Notes: generated by a model not told the origin, from the letters alone. Counted from the first letter of the stretch, positions 18,497-27,943 are shown. The stretch: DNA of 64,000 nucleotides from Bacillus_BD sp963765265 (GCA_963765265.1 CAVXVN010000008.1:415901-479900), one strand, 5' to 3'. Translations and numbers: made by a program.

Positions 18497-18684
18497 TTAC
18501 CTTCTTGCATCAAATGCACGATCATATTGAGCAGGTCAATTAATATCAGCTCCATAATCCTTTGCTGTATTTAGTACCCAATAAGGGTTTCTAAGAAGCT
18601 CTCGGCCAAGGGCTACAAGATTTGCACGGTTATTATTCAATATTTCTTCAGTTTGTTCAGGTTTTGTTATTATGATGATATATC
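18497..18684 (-). pseudogene. C-terminal remnant of an Old Yellow Enzyme-family flavin oxidoreductase
   Basis: The minus strand translates as KPEQTEEILNNNRANLVALG, then RELLRNPYWVLNTAKDYGAD, a stop, then PAQYDRAFDARR and a final stop. This is the end of a YqjM-type NADH:flavin oxidoreductase (the LVALGRELLRNPYW block and the terminal WPxQYxRA). Only about 60 residues remain, with an in-frame TGA where Trp is expected. No upstream part was found. Confidence 0.7.
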
Positions 18685-18708
18685 AAGGTTTTTTATTATT
18701 TTTGGGGA

Positions 18709-18969
18709 TTATGAATTGCAATCATGATTGTTATTTGCATGTCTTCTTGATTCATTAACTTTCTTCTCTCTCAATATTTCCTTTAATGTACTGGGTTTTC
18801 CGTCAACTTTACGTCTTTTCTCGATTTTGTACCTTCCACATTTCATTTTTAAACATTCACCTTGTACATTAGGGTCTTTTTTTCGGAACATTTCTAGGCA
18901 GTAACATCTTTCAATAGTTTCCACAGTTTCTCCACCCACTTCTTTTAAATTTAGGTAATCTATATCCAA
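18709..18969 (-). CDS. Small Cys-containing hypothetical protein
   Basis: An 86-residue frame with a CYC...CLKMKC arrangement that could bind a metal, and a basic C-terminal half. It begins with TTG, and an AGGAG lies 16 bases upstream, so the start is weak. I do not recognise it. It may be a decayed fragment. The following stretch to 19200 contains the palindrome GTTTTAAC-TCCT-GTTAAAAC (about 18976-18995) and no clear gene. Confidence 0.3.
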   Translation of the reverse strand: MDIDYLNLKEVGGETVETIERCYCLEMFRKKDPNVQGECLKMKCGRYKIEKRRKVDGKPSTLKEILREKKVNESRRHANNNHDCNS

Positions 18970-19203
18970 ATTCTAATGTTTTAACTCCTGTTAAAACCGT
19001 CTTTCCACATTAGTTGTTGCTAAAGTTCAAAATGGTTTCTGGGATCGTAATCGCCCTATCATCTGCTCAAGGTTTTCTATTTTCCTTTATTATACTACAA
19101 TATCCTTATTTTGGTATGTAGATTGGGTATTTTGGAATAGGTCGTGTGGTTGAGATTTCATAATTCACAAACATATTAAATCGTCAAATATATAAAAAAA
19201 CAG

Positions 19204-19253
19204 AACAAACAGGTGGGACGGTTCTTTCGTTTGCAATCATACGATTCGTTCCA
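19204..19253. repeat. Degenerate copy of the GGGGACGGTTCTTGCG palindrome
   Basis: The left arm ACAGGTGGGACGGTTCTTTC is clear, but the right arm has diverged (ATTCGTTCC). The orientation is as in the other copies. Confidence 0.5.
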
Positions 19254-19303
19254 TACAAAACCATTAGAGATAATTTTCCCGATTATAGGAAAAGCAAACA
19301 AAC

Positions 19304-19340
19304 AAAGCCTGATTCCTTTCATACAAGGGAATCAGGCTTT
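19304..19340. terminator. Terminator downstream of doxX-like gene
   Basis: AAAGCCTGATTCC and GGAATCAGGCTTT pair around a short loop, 10 bases beyond the DoxX stop. Confidence 0.8.
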
Positions 19341-19349
19341 TATATGGTT

Positions 19350-19841
19350 TTATTTTTTTGAAGTAACCGTAACATCGTTTGCTTTCATGTTCATAAATTG
19401 GCGGATATAAGTTAAAACCCAACGGTCCAATCCGTATTTTCCAGCATTTGAACCAGCAACAAGAATGATTACTGCTAATAATGCCATTAGGGCATTAGGA
19501 TTTGCTACTCCAGAGAAAAGGAACGAAAAGTTCATGACAGCTCCAAAAAATGCAGCAGCAGTTGTTAAGCATCCTAAGATTAATCCAAGTCCAATTAAAA
19601 CCTCTCCCCATGGTACTAATACGTTAAATAAAGCGACATTCGGAAGAGCTACACCGTTTAGGAATGATGCCCACCAAGCTTCTACGCCTGGATTCTTGAC
19701 AGCACCTTGTAGGAAACCAGCAGCATCAAATCCTCCCATTACTTTTTGCAATCCATGTGTAAAAAATGTATATCCAATGTACAATCTAAATAATGCAAGA
19801 ATAATAGCTGAAAAATTACTTTCTCTTAACCATCTAACCAT
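19350..19841 (-). CDS. DoxX-family membrane protein
   Basis: The 163-residue protein has four hydrophobic segments and the DoxX signatures RLYIGYTFFTHGLQK near the N-terminus and PWGEVLIGLGLILG in the middle. DoxX proteins are membrane proteins linked to respiratory or redox functions; the molecular role here is unknown. The start at 19841 is preferred over GTG at 19850, because AAGGAG is eight bases before that ATG. It is monocistronic with its own terminator. Confidence 0.88.
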   Translation of the reverse strand: MVRWLRESNFSAIILALFRLYIGYTFFTHGLQKVMGGFDAAGFLQGAVKNPGVEAWWASFLNGVALPNVALFNVLVPWGEVLIGLGLILGCLTTAAAFFGAVMNFSFLFSGVANPNALMALLAVIILVAGSNAGKYGLDRWVLTYIRQFMNMKANDVTVTSKK

Positions 19842-20089
19842 GTTGACCACTCCTTATATGTTAATTACTTCACAAATAGAGTATACTACTTAATCTTGAA
19901 TTAAAAACAATTCTCATTATCATTTCACTAATTTGAAACACATGATTGACAATTTTGTTAAATATAGATTTTTTCTATTGATTATTGAGATTTGTGTTTT
20001 TTGATTTCCCATAAAAGAAAATAGATTGTATGTAATTGTTATGACTACTCCCACCTAAATCCTGAAAAAGAAGAACAAAAATAAAAAAA

Positions 20090-20143
20090 CGGCTTCTAAC
20101 CTCTGACTCGTTCATACTTTAACGAGTCAGAGGTTAGAAGCCG
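20090..20143 (-). terminator. Very strong terminator of the Nif11-like gene
   Basis: Two perfectly complementary 23-base arms (CGGCTTCTAACCTCTGACTC...) with an 8-base loop. On the minus strand they are followed by TTTTTTTATTTTTG. Confidence 0.93.
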
Positions 20144-20174
20144 CCACAGGGTTGAACTCTGCGTCTGATGATTC

Positions 20175-20381
20175 TCAGTTTTGTTTTGGGGCAAGGTTTT
20201 CTAAAAAAGCAGCAATTTCTGCAACCGTTACATCGTAGCCCGCTTCTTTAGCAAAAACGACTAACTTTTCTCCAGTCACTTCACGTCCCACTGTTTCTAC
20301 ATCCTTTACAATTTCTAAAAATTTAGCTTGCAGGCTGCTGTCTGCTAACACTTTCATATACAATTCATTTAATTTAGACAT
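20175..20381 (-). CDS. Small Nif11-domain-like protein
   Basis: The 68-residue protein resembles the Nif11 / Nif11-like leader peptide family: MSKLNELYMKVLADSSLQAK near the start and FAKEAGYDVTVAEIAAFLE near the end. There is no double-Gly cleavage site and no Cys/Ser/Thr-rich core, so it is probably a stand-alone Nif11 protein rather than a lanthipeptide precursor. AGGAGGGAGG precedes the ATG at 20381; a GTG one codon earlier is possible. No modifying enzyme or peptidase-ABC transporter is nearby. It has an exceptionally strong terminator, suggesting high expression. Confidence 0.65.
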   Translation of the reverse strand: MSKLNELYMKVLADSSLQAKFLEIVKDVETVGREVTGEKLVVFAKEAGYDVTVAEIAAFLENLAPKQN

Positions 20382-20637
20382 CACTTTTCCTCCCTCCTTT
20401 TGAATAATGTAGAATCCTTATGTAAGAAATAAACCTACGCAACGATTATAGATAAGGGATTCTCTATCGGATTATTCTACCATAAATAAATATCGCGCCT
20501 CTACCTCACTAGATATAAAAGTGAGGTTTATTTAATTGTCGTTAGTATCATGATAAGAAATTTATTTCCGTCATTACATGCAAAACAACAAGTTGGAAAT
20601 ATTAAAATTATATGCTTTTAATATTAGGAGGAATCAA

Positions 20638-22119
20638 ATGAATTTACAATCAGGTACGTATTATTGGCCAACTACATTTCCCGACGCTCCCTCCTATCCA
20701 TCCTTAGAGGAGGATCTTCATTGTGATGTGATTATTATTGGAGGAGGGAGTTCCGCGGCACAGTGTGCTTATTATTTGGCTGATTCTGATTTAGATGTGG
20801 TTGTTATTGAAAAAGGAAAAATTGGCAACGGCAGTACGAGTTCAAACACGGCACTTATACAATATTCAGGTGAAAAAATGTTCACTGATCTCATCCACAC
20901 GTTCGGGTACGAATACATTGAAAGGCATGTACAATTATTAAAAGAGGCTATAAATGAAATCGAAACAGCTTCAATGACAGTCGACATCAATTGTGAATTT
21001 AGCCGAAGAGACACCCTTTATTGCGCTAGCTGTCCAGAAGACGTTGACAGGTTGAAAAAAGAATATGAATTTTTAAAACAGCAAAACTTTGAACTGGATA
21101 TTTTGACAAAGAAAGAGATTGAGGCTAAATATCCTTTTAGTAGAGATAGTGCAATCTATTCTTACAACGATGGCGAACTCAATCCATTCAAATATACCCA
21201 TGCCTTATTTGATTATGCTTTCAAAAAAGGTGTGCGTATTTATGAAAATACAGAAATGAATGGTCATCATTATGATGATCAAGAGGATCGCATGATGATT
21301 TCTACCAAAACAAAACACTCCATTTCTGCAAATTTTGTTATTTTTGCCGCAGGATATGAAGGAATGGAAATCAGAAAAGAGAAACAAGCCTCCTTTGTAA
21401 GTACCTATACGGTCACGACAACTCCAGTCGATGACTTCTCGACATGGTATAATCGAACACTCCTTTGGGAGACTGCTCGCCCTTATTTATATATGCGTAC
21501 AACGGCTGACAATCGAATTATCATTGGTGGGCTAGATGACAATACAACTAACCCTGAAGATCGTGATAGTAAACTAATTCACAAAAAGGATAAGCTGATT
21601 GAAGAGTTTCATAAGATGTTTCCAGATATCAGAGTAGAACCCCAATATCCTTTAACTGCATTTTATGGGGGAACAGTGGATGGACTTCCGATCATCGGTG
21701 TTTATGATGAGTATCCAAATAGCTATTTTCTATTTGCTTTTGGCGATAACGGAACCGTATACAGCCAAATGCTAGCAAAGTTAATCGTTAAAGAAATTGT
21801 TGAAGGAATCAGCCCAGATATAGCGTTATATCTACAGGATCGTCCGCTACTTATGAGATATAAAAAGGTAGGTATTAGATATACTCTACATAAGAAAACC
21901 GTGGGAAGAAAAAGACAAACAGGGGGACGGTTCTTGCGTTTCGGAAACGCAAGAACCGTCCCCCTGTCACTATTTTTAATCCTCCATCCCACTCCTAATA
22001 TAATGATAAAGCCTACTATCAATACTTTGCTCCATCACCATATTCATATGAACAACTGGTTTCCCGTCTTCCATTTTATCTTGTTGAACCGTCTCTTTAT
22101 CAGGACTAGCTTTACCTAG
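20638..22119 (+). CDS. FAD-dependent (DadA/glycine-oxidase-like) oxidoreductase with repeat-derived C-terminus
   Basis: The start is at 20638, after TTAGGAGG. The protein has a dinucleotide-binding fold (DVIIIGGGSSAAQCAYYLA at about 31-49) and a DAO-family C-terminal motif (FYGGTVDGLPIIGVY), as in flavin amine or amino-acid oxidases. A natural C-terminus is expected shortly after LAKLIVKEIVEG (about 21810). Instead the frame runs through the palindromic repeat at 21919-21967, encoding RQTGGRFLRFGNARTVPLSL, then antisense to the end of the SauUSI-like gene. The extra 60-90 residues are therefore an artefact of repeat insertion or of loss of the stop. Confidence 0.82.
   Translation: MNLQSGTYYWPTTFPDAPSYPSLEEDLHCDVIIIGGGSSAAQCAYYLADSDLDVVVIEKGKIGNGSTSSNTALIQYSGEKMFTDLIHTFGYEYIERHVQLLKEAINEIETASMTVDINCEFSRRDTLYCASCPEDVDRLKKEYEFLKQQNFELDILTKKEIEAKYPFSRDSAIYSYNDGELNPFKYTHALFDYAFKKGVRIYENTEMNGHHYDDQEDRMMISTKTKHSISANFVIFAAGYEGMEIRKEKQASFVSTYTVTTTPVDDFSTWYNRTLLWETARPYLYMRTTADNRIIIGGLDDNTTNPEDRDSKLIHKKDKLIEEFHKMFPDIRVEPQYPLTAFYGGTVDGLPIIGVYDEYPNSYFLFAFGDNGTVYSQMLAKLIVKEIVEGISPDIALYLQDRPLLMRYKKVGIRYTLHKKTVGRKRQTGGRFLRFGNARTVPLSLFLILHPTPNIMIKPTINTLLHHHIHMNNWFPVFHFILLNRLFIRTSFT
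21919..21967. repeat. Palindromic REP-like repeat, copy 3 (ACAGGGGG type)
   Basis: A near-perfect 49-base palindrome between convergent genes, eight bases from the SauUSI-like stop. It is read through by the oxidoreductase frame. Confidence 0.93.
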
Positions 22120-24867
22120 ATAATAAAAGTCGCTTCCTTCATCATTATCTTTTTTCACAAAGATATGAATATCAATATTGTTTTCTTTAGCATCAATGAT
22201 CTTTTTAACTTCTTCTGATTCCAATGTTCGATTGCTTCTTGTGTACCATTTTAAGACATCTTGACTTAGAAACTCATCGCCATATGCCACACTAGCCTCT
22301 ACTTCATCATTTTTATGGTAAGTAATGAATATTGGACACGTATTGTGTTTTGTTTTATAACCATACATCGTTGAGCTTTCATCGCTAGCCCAGTTCAATA
22401 GCCTACAAGCATCTTTTCTTGTATATTTTGCGTACAAGGTAAGCGGTTGGTCGCTAATGTAGATTTGGTTCTTTTCTTTTGCACTTTGCACAATGTCGCT
22501 GACCAGAAGTTTGAAGTACTCATTGTTATTTAGACTTCCTCGAATCGCTTCATTAAACATAAAATACTGATCTTCATGCAAAATGATAATAGGCTTTTCC
22601 CCGTATTTAGTTTTATATGCCTGTGTGAAAAACGATAAATTTAAAATACGTTTTACTGAATCGATCGTGGCATGATTAATTGAACAATTCGCTTCTGTTA
22701 AATGAGTCAGATAGTCATCATATTTCACCTTTCCCTGATGAAGTAATAAATCCAGCAAAATCATTTCATGCTTCCGTTTCCCGTTTAATAATTCCAAGGA
22801 AAGCATCATCAAAACCTTATTTTCATAGGTTGATAATACCGGAACTTCTTCTTTCATTTTCAATAAAAATTGATAGTAGTTGGAATAATGATCTACAATC
22901 ACAACTGGATCAATCGAATGATTGGATACAAAATCATATAAATATGGAACTCGACCAATTCTATTTTTCAACTCAACATAGGCTTCTTTTATGATTTTTG
23001 TTGCCGTTAATTTGCTATTATTGATGGCTTTAAAGATTTGTTTTTTTGCTATTTCTTCAAAATTAACCGTTGAAACGCCTTTTATATAGCTTGTATCGAT
23101 TGTACGACGACGTACATTGTCTTTATTTTGTGATTTATCACCAGATAGAGCGATCGGGATTAGATAGTTATTTTTATAATTTCCAATAAAATCAATGATT
23201 GTCACAAAATCCTTTGAATTATGCTTACGAAGTCCTCTTCCAAGCTGCTGGATGAAGATAATACTTGACTGAGTTTGTCTTAACATAACCACTTGGTTAA
23301 TGCTAGGGATATCAATTCCTTCATTAAATATATCCACGGTTAGAATGTAATCCAGTTCACCATTTTCTAATTGATTGACTCGATGTGCTCTTATTTCTTG
23401 AGAATCATCACCCGTTAAGGCAATCGTGCGAAACCCTTTTTCATTCATGGCAACCGATAGTTTTTGCGCTTCTTCTTTTCGACTGCAAAAGATTAATCCT
23501 TTTACTTTTTCACCAGAAAAACCATAGTATTGAATTTTTTCAAGCATATGATTGACACGTTCTTCTGTAACAAGCTTTGACAAAATGGTAGCATCATCAA
23601 TAATCTCACCGTTATATTCAAGGTCTGTCACGCCAAAGTAGTGAAAAGGACAGAGCATATCTTCTTCAAGCGCCTCTTGTAAACGAATTTCATAGGCAAT
23701 ATTGTAATCAAACAGTTCGTATATATTAAAATCATCGGTTCGTTCAGGTGTAGCGGTCATTCCCATAAAAAATTGAGGTTTAAAATAATCAATCACTTTA
23801 TGATAAGATTTAGCTCCTGCCTTATGTACTTCATCAATCAAAATATAATCAAATGCCTCACGATCAAATTGAGATAAGGTTTCTTCTTTGGAAATGGTCT
23901 GGATCGTAGCAAATAAATACTTAGCATTTGTTTGCTTATTTGTACCTGATAAGATACCAAATTCTTCTTCAATCCCACCAAGAACTCTTTTGAAATCGGA
24001 TTTGGCCTTTTGTAATATTTGCTCTCGGTGAACAATAAATAGCATGCGTTTCGGTTTAAATCGTCTCACATCGAATGCTGAAAGATACGTTTTACCGGTT
24101 CCTGTTGCTGAAATAATTAATCCTTTATCTTGACCTGCATCTCGAATTGCTTGAATTCCATCCAATGCAGCTTCTTGCATTTTATTTGGAACAATTTTTA
24201 AAGCATCCTTAATCGAATTGATCTGATATTGAGTAGGAAGATCAATTACTTGGTCCATTGCTTTATTATCAAACACTGGTGTATAGGTTTCTTCGTAGTT
24301 TTCAATCCAATCTTCCGTCAAGTCCTGAGTATCTTTCCATACCTCTTCAAATTGATTTTTGAAGTGATGGACGATCTCCCCATTTTCATGAGAGGTTAGC
24401 TTCACATTCCATTCATAGTTTACTTTTAACGCATGAGCGGTTAGATTTGAGCTCCCTACAATTAACGAATAATAGTTATCATGGTTAAAAATATATCCTT
24501 TCGAATGGAACCCTTCTAAATTTGTTAATCTCACTTCTACATTTGTAATCTTCATCAACTCTCTAAATACTTTTGGTTTGTTAAAGTTCAAAAAAGTTGA
24601 AGTGAGTATTCTCCCATGAATCCCTTTTCGTTTAAGATCGAGAAAATGTGATTTTAAAGTAGCTAGACCACTTTCCGTAATAAAAGCAACTGAAAAAATA
24701 AAAGACTGACAATGGTCAAGTTCTTCAAGCAATGAGGTTAGAACATTTTCACTTTTTTTCGTATTATTAATTAATAACTTAGGCTTAAAACTACCAGATT
24801 CTCCATCGTTTTGATTAATAAATCCCCTATGTAATGATGCTTCTAAATTCCGAATAAAGTTCCCCAT
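21976..24867 (-). CDS. SauUSI-like type IV restriction enzyme (PLD + helicase + DUF3427)
   Basis: A 963-residue protein counted from the ATG at 24867 (GGAG six bases upstream); a start at 24888 is possible. The N-terminal PLD nuclease domain has FHSKGYIF and GSSNLT (about residues 120-142). The SF2 helicase core has SATGTGKTYL, IDEVHKAG, GMTATPERTD and QQLGRGLRKH. The C-terminal DUF3427 region (YTRKDACRLLNWASDESS onward) matches the domain that recognises modified cytosine in SauUSI of Staphylococcus aureus. Domain order and length match that family, which cleaves 5-methyl- or hydroxymethylcytosine-containing DNA with ATP. No methylase is linked, consistent with type IV. It is monocistronic. 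Confidence 0.88.
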   Translation of the reverse strand: MGNFIRNLEASLHRGFINQNDGESGSFKPKLLINNTKKSENVLTSLLEELDHCQSFIFSVAFITESGLATLKSHFLDLKRKGIHGRILTSTFLNFNKPKVFRELMKITNVEVRLTNLEGFHSKGYIFNHDNYYSLIVGSSNLTAHALKVNYEWNVKLTSHENGEIVHHFKNQFEEVWKDTQDLTEDWIENYEETYTPVFDNKAMDQVIDLPTQYQINSIKDALKIVPNKMQEAALDGIQAIRDAGQDKGLIISATGTGKTYLSAFDVRRFKPKRMLFIVHREQILQKAKSDFKRVLGGIEEEFGILSGTNKQTNAKYLFATIQTISKEETLSQFDREAFDYILIDEVHKAGAKSYHKVIDYFKPQFFMGMTATPERTDDFNIYELFDYNIAYEIRLQEALEEDMLCPFHYFGVTDLEYNGEIIDDATILSKLVTEERVNHMLEKIQYYGFSGEKVKGLIFCSRKEEAQKLSVAMNEKGFRTIALTGDDSQEIRAHRVNQLENGELDYILTVDIFNEGIDIPSINQVVMLRQTQSSIIFIQQLGRGLRKHNSKDFVTIIDFIGNYKNNYLIPIALSGDKSQNKDNVRRRTIDTSYIKGVSTVNFEEIAKKQIFKAINNSKLTATKIIKEAYVELKNRIGRVPYLYDFVSNHSIDPVVIVDHYSNYYQFLLKMKEEVPVLSTYENKVLMMLSLELLNGKRKHEMILLDLLLHQGKVKYDDYLTHLTEANCSINHATIDSVKRILNLSFFTQAYKTKYGEKPIIILHEDQYFMFNEAIRGSLNNNEYFKLLVSDIVQSAKEKNQIYISDQPLTLYAKYTRKDACRLLNWASDESSTMYGYKTKHNTCPIFITYHKNDEVEASVAYGDEFLSQDVLKWYTRSNRTLESEEVKKIIDAKENNIDIHIFVKKDNDEGSDFYYLGKASPDKETVQQDKMEDGKPVVHMNMVMEQSIDSRLYHYIRSGMED

Positions 24868-24940
24868 ATAATCTCCAATCATTACCATTTATTTAGGTTC
24901 ATTGTAATCCTACTAATTTTATAGTGCAATGAAGAATAAA

Positions 24941-24970
24941 GAAAAAAGCTATTCACGTATAGTGAGTAGC
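24941..24970 (-). terminator. Terminator of the NUDIX gene
   Basis: On the minus strand, GCTACTCAC and GTGAATAGC form the stem, followed by TTTTTTC. Confidence 0.75.
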
Positions 24971-24997
24971 TCGGGGAATATGCTTATTTATTTTCAT

Positions 24998-25393
24998 TTA
25001 AAATGGTTTCATTGATAATGTCTCAATTGCAGGAATATCAGCAGGTGCCCAGTCCAAAGATTTCAACTCATCTGGTGCTAACCATTTCATTGAAACATGC
25101 TCTGTTAACACTGGTTTCCCTTCAATGAGCTTGCAATAATATGTAGTCAAATGAACGATTCCAAAGTCATATTCATAAACCGTATGCTCCACTTGACCGC
25201 CAATTTCTACTATACATTGCATTTCTTCTTTAATCTCACGACTTAATGCTTCTTGCGGTGTTTCTCCCGCTTCTATCTTCCCACCTGGAAATTCCCATTT
25301 AAGTGGTAAGGATTTTGCTGGACCTCGTTGGGCACATAGAATTTTATCATTTTCAATGATTACCGCTCCGACGACATGAATATTCTTTTTCAT
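24998..25393 (-). CDS. NUDIX hydrolase, MutT-like
   Basis: The 131-residue protein has a complete Nudix box (GGKIEAGETPQEALSREIKE-EM) and the N-terminal VVGAVIIENDKILCAQR typical of 8-oxo-dGTP / CTP pyrophosphohydrolases. Such enzymes hydrolyse oxidised or non-canonical nucleoside triphosphates in the cytosol. The precise substrate is uncertain. AGGAGG precedes the ATG. A palindromic repeat lies in its 5' region, between it and the upstream membrane gene on the same strand. Confidence 0.93.
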   Translation of the reverse strand: MKKNIHVVGAVIIENDKILCAQRGPAKSLPLKWEFPGGKIEAGETPQEALSREIKEEMQCIVEIGGQVEHTVYEYDFGIVHLTTYYCKLIEGKPVLTEHVSMKWLAPDELKSLDWAPADIPAIETLSMKPF

Positions 25394-25430
25394 TATAACC
25401 TCCTGTATTGCTTTTCAAATTCAAAATGAA

Positions 25431-25478
25431 ACAAGGGGACGGTTCTTGTGTTTGGAAACGCAAGAACCGTCCCCTTGT
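25431..25478. repeat. Palindromic REP-like repeat, copy 4 (ACAAGGGG type)
   Basis: A 48-base palindrome with two mismatches in one arm (TTGTGTTTGG). It lies between co-directional genes. Confidence 0.92.
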
Positions 25479-25501
25479 CACTGTCCGAAATGGAAATTTT
25501 T

Positions 25502-25984
25502 CTATAGAAAAATATGAAAAATCACAAATCCAAAAAACACGAATGCCATTATGTAATGAAATCTCCTTCTTTTTCCTGTTGCTTTCCATCTTCGTAATAA
25601 TCCACTAAATAATAGAACGATGAGGATACAAGTCGTTACTGTACCACTTATTATTTTTACTTCCCAAAGATGTTCCCATCTTGAATAAATCATCATCGCT
25701 GCATGAAATAATATAAGCAAGGAAGCAGTAATCGCAATAGGGATATGATATTTCATCATCCTCTTAGAAACTTTTGCAAGCTTTACTTTTATATTTCTGA
25801 TTTTACTTTTTCGAATAAGAAGGAACACGAAATACATATTAATATTGAATAAAAATAAGACAAATGCTGCTTGCGCAGCAATTTTTCCTATTAAAATATA
25901 ATTCGAGTCATACCCCTGATACAGACTCCAAAAAACAATGATGAAGACAGTTAAGATATTAATCGTCAGCCATCTAGCAATCAT
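25502..25984 (-). CDS. Four- to five-helix membrane protein with haem-ligand-like histidines
   Basis: The 160-residue integral membrane protein starts at 25984 after GGAGGAG; the longer frame to 26041 lacks such a site. Paired histidines lie in hydrophobic helices (KYHIPIAI, ILFHAAM, RRFHYIM, VIFHIFL). This is the pattern of a two-haem ferric-reductase or cytochrome b561-like core, but the family is not certain. There is no adjacent flavin reductase domain. Confidence 0.65.
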   Translation of the reverse strand: MIARWLTINILTVFIIVFWSLYQGYDSNYILIGKIAAQAAFVLFLFNINMYFVFLLIRKSKIRNIKVKLAKVSKRMMKYHIPIAITASLLILFHAAMMIYSRWEHLWEVKIISGTVTTCILIVLLFSGLLRRWKATGKRRRFHYIMAFVFFGFVIFHIFL

Positions 25985-26132
25985 TTTACTCCTCCAATTT
26001 TCAATCAATAATACTATACTTATAAGGTATAGAAATTTCAAGTTTCTGTTAAAAATGTTTTCAATCAGAGTAGACTCCGTTCAAATTGACTCAAAAAAGG
26101 ATAAAAAATAGAGATTAAGATATTAAGGTTTA

Positions 26133-26161
26133 TTGACTTAATTTCTTAAGTATAGTATTTT
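26133..26161 (+). promoter_or_regulatory. Promoter with overlapping palindrome for the symporter
   Basis: TTGACT (26133-26138) and TATTTT (26156-26161) are 17 bases apart. ACTTAA-TTTC-TTAAGT overlaps the -35 box and looks like an operator. Confidence 0.45.
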
Positions 26162-26241
26162 AGAATAATAAATACTCAGTAAATAGATGGGTTTATTGAT
26201 ATTATTTTTCAGTCTAATTTATTAAGAGGAGAGGAATTACT

Positions 26242-27939
26242 TTGAGTGAGTATGGTATATGGATATTAGCGCTTGCAGTTGGCTATACACTAGTGCTTAT
26301 TATTGCAGGCCAGTTAGCAAAACGTAAAATTAATAAGAAGGATAGTTACTTTGTAGCAGGGAGAAATTTCAACAAATGGATTGTCGCTTTTTGTATCACG
26401 GGATTGTTTTCAGGTTCAACTTACATATCCATTTTAGAATTATCTTATTTGTCAGGGATTTCCGCAATCTGGTACGGAGTAGCGGAAATGGTTCAAATAT
26501 TTATTATTGCTTTTTTAATTATTCGTTCATTTAGAAAGAAAATGATGGTTACCGTAACGGGCTTAATTGGAGATAAGTATGGACGTACTTCTCTCGGCAT
26601 TTCCAGTTTGATTACTGCCTTTGCTTTCCCAATGTGGTCTGTTGCAACAGCTATTGCTTTTGCATCAGCTATCCACGTCTTCACAGGGATATCATTGACC
26701 CTTTCTGTTGCGATAACAGCTATTCTATTATTCATTTATTTGCAGGCTGGAGGCATGTGGTCCATCGCGTTTACGCAAACGATTAACATGATTTCTATTT
26801 GCAGCTATGTTTATCATTGGGATCATTGCTTTCTTTATCAATCCAGGGATTGATGGACTATTGGCATATGCATCTGAAAAACCAGCTGATGTTTGATTTT
26901 GGCAGTGTTGGTTTACAAGTCATTGTTGCTTGGTTTGGCACATTCCTGGTAAACGTTATTCTTGCACAAGCAGCATTTCAGATGGCACTTTCTTCCGAAA
27001 CTCCGGAGGAAGGACAAAAAGGGATGATTCTAGCAGGGTTTATGGCTGTTCCTTTTATTGTCTGTGGTGTATTATTTGGAATTGCAGCTGCAATCGTTAT
27101 ACCAGATGCACAAGCAGGATTAATTGCCATTCCGCAATATTTAATGGAAGTATTGCCAGCTCCGTCTAGTCGGTTTGTTCTTTTTAGGAGTATGGGCATG
27201 TGCACTTGGCTGGGGGGCTCCTTGCCAATTTTCAGGTGCAACTAGTCTTGGACGGGACTTTGGACGTGCTGTAAATCCAAAAGCAACAGAAGAACAGCTT
27301 GTTAAATATACGAAGATTTCATTGTTTATTTTAACTGTATTAATGATTGTATTTGGTATGCTTCGCACAGAACAATCCGCATGGTGGAATGTTCTGGCTT
27401 GGACGATCCGAAACAGTGCAACATTTGCACCGGTATTAGCGGCACTATTCTGGCCGGTGGTGACAAAAAGGCTGTTATTGCTTCATTATTGACCGGTTTT
27501 TTAAGTGGTTTACTATGGTATTATCTAGGAGACTGGCAACCTAAGTACATTTTATTTGAACATTCATCCTGTCTGGATAGGAAGTTCTATTAATGTACTA
27601 ACAATCGTGATCGTTACACTATTGGACAAAAAAGCTGAATGGTTTATCCAAACAGGAAAATCTGTTCGCCTTTCCTACATTAGTTTAGGAGCTGGAATTA
27701 TATTAACCGGCGTGAATGTTGTTTTATTTGATTTACTCTATCAAAATGGATTAACTGGATTATTCGGATTCGCAACAATCATGTCCTACTTTATAGCAAT
27801 CATTCAATTTTTCAGACCGATTCATGAAAAAACACACAATCGTTATCGAAGACGTCTAATAGATAGAGGTCTTATGGAAATAAGAATCTATCTAGATCCA
27901 GGAGTTACTAAAAGAATAAGAAATGAAAGGAGTGGATGA
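26242..27939 (+). pseudogene. Sodium:solute symporter (SSS family), multiply frameshifted
   Basis: Pieces in all three frames line up into one SSS-family transporter: KKDSYFVAGRNFNKWIVAF near the N-terminus, then AAMFIIGIIAFFINPG, FDFGSVGLQVIVAWFGTFLV, GVWACALGWGAPCQFSGATS and NVLTIVIVTLLDKKAEW. The reading frame changes near 26800, 26895, 27172, 27465 and 27560, so at least five indels separate it from function. GAGGAGAGG precedes the start. The substrate is unknown; the family moves amino acids, sugars, organic acids or vitamins with Na+. The stop lies five bases before the OsmC start, suggesting one transcript. Confidence 0.8.
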
Positions 27940-27943
27940 ATGG

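Noticed and set aside
21205..21387. Antisense frames inside the oxidoreductase and other long genes
   Set aside because: They mirror strong coding frames on the other strand and lack ribosome binding sites or protein-family patterns.
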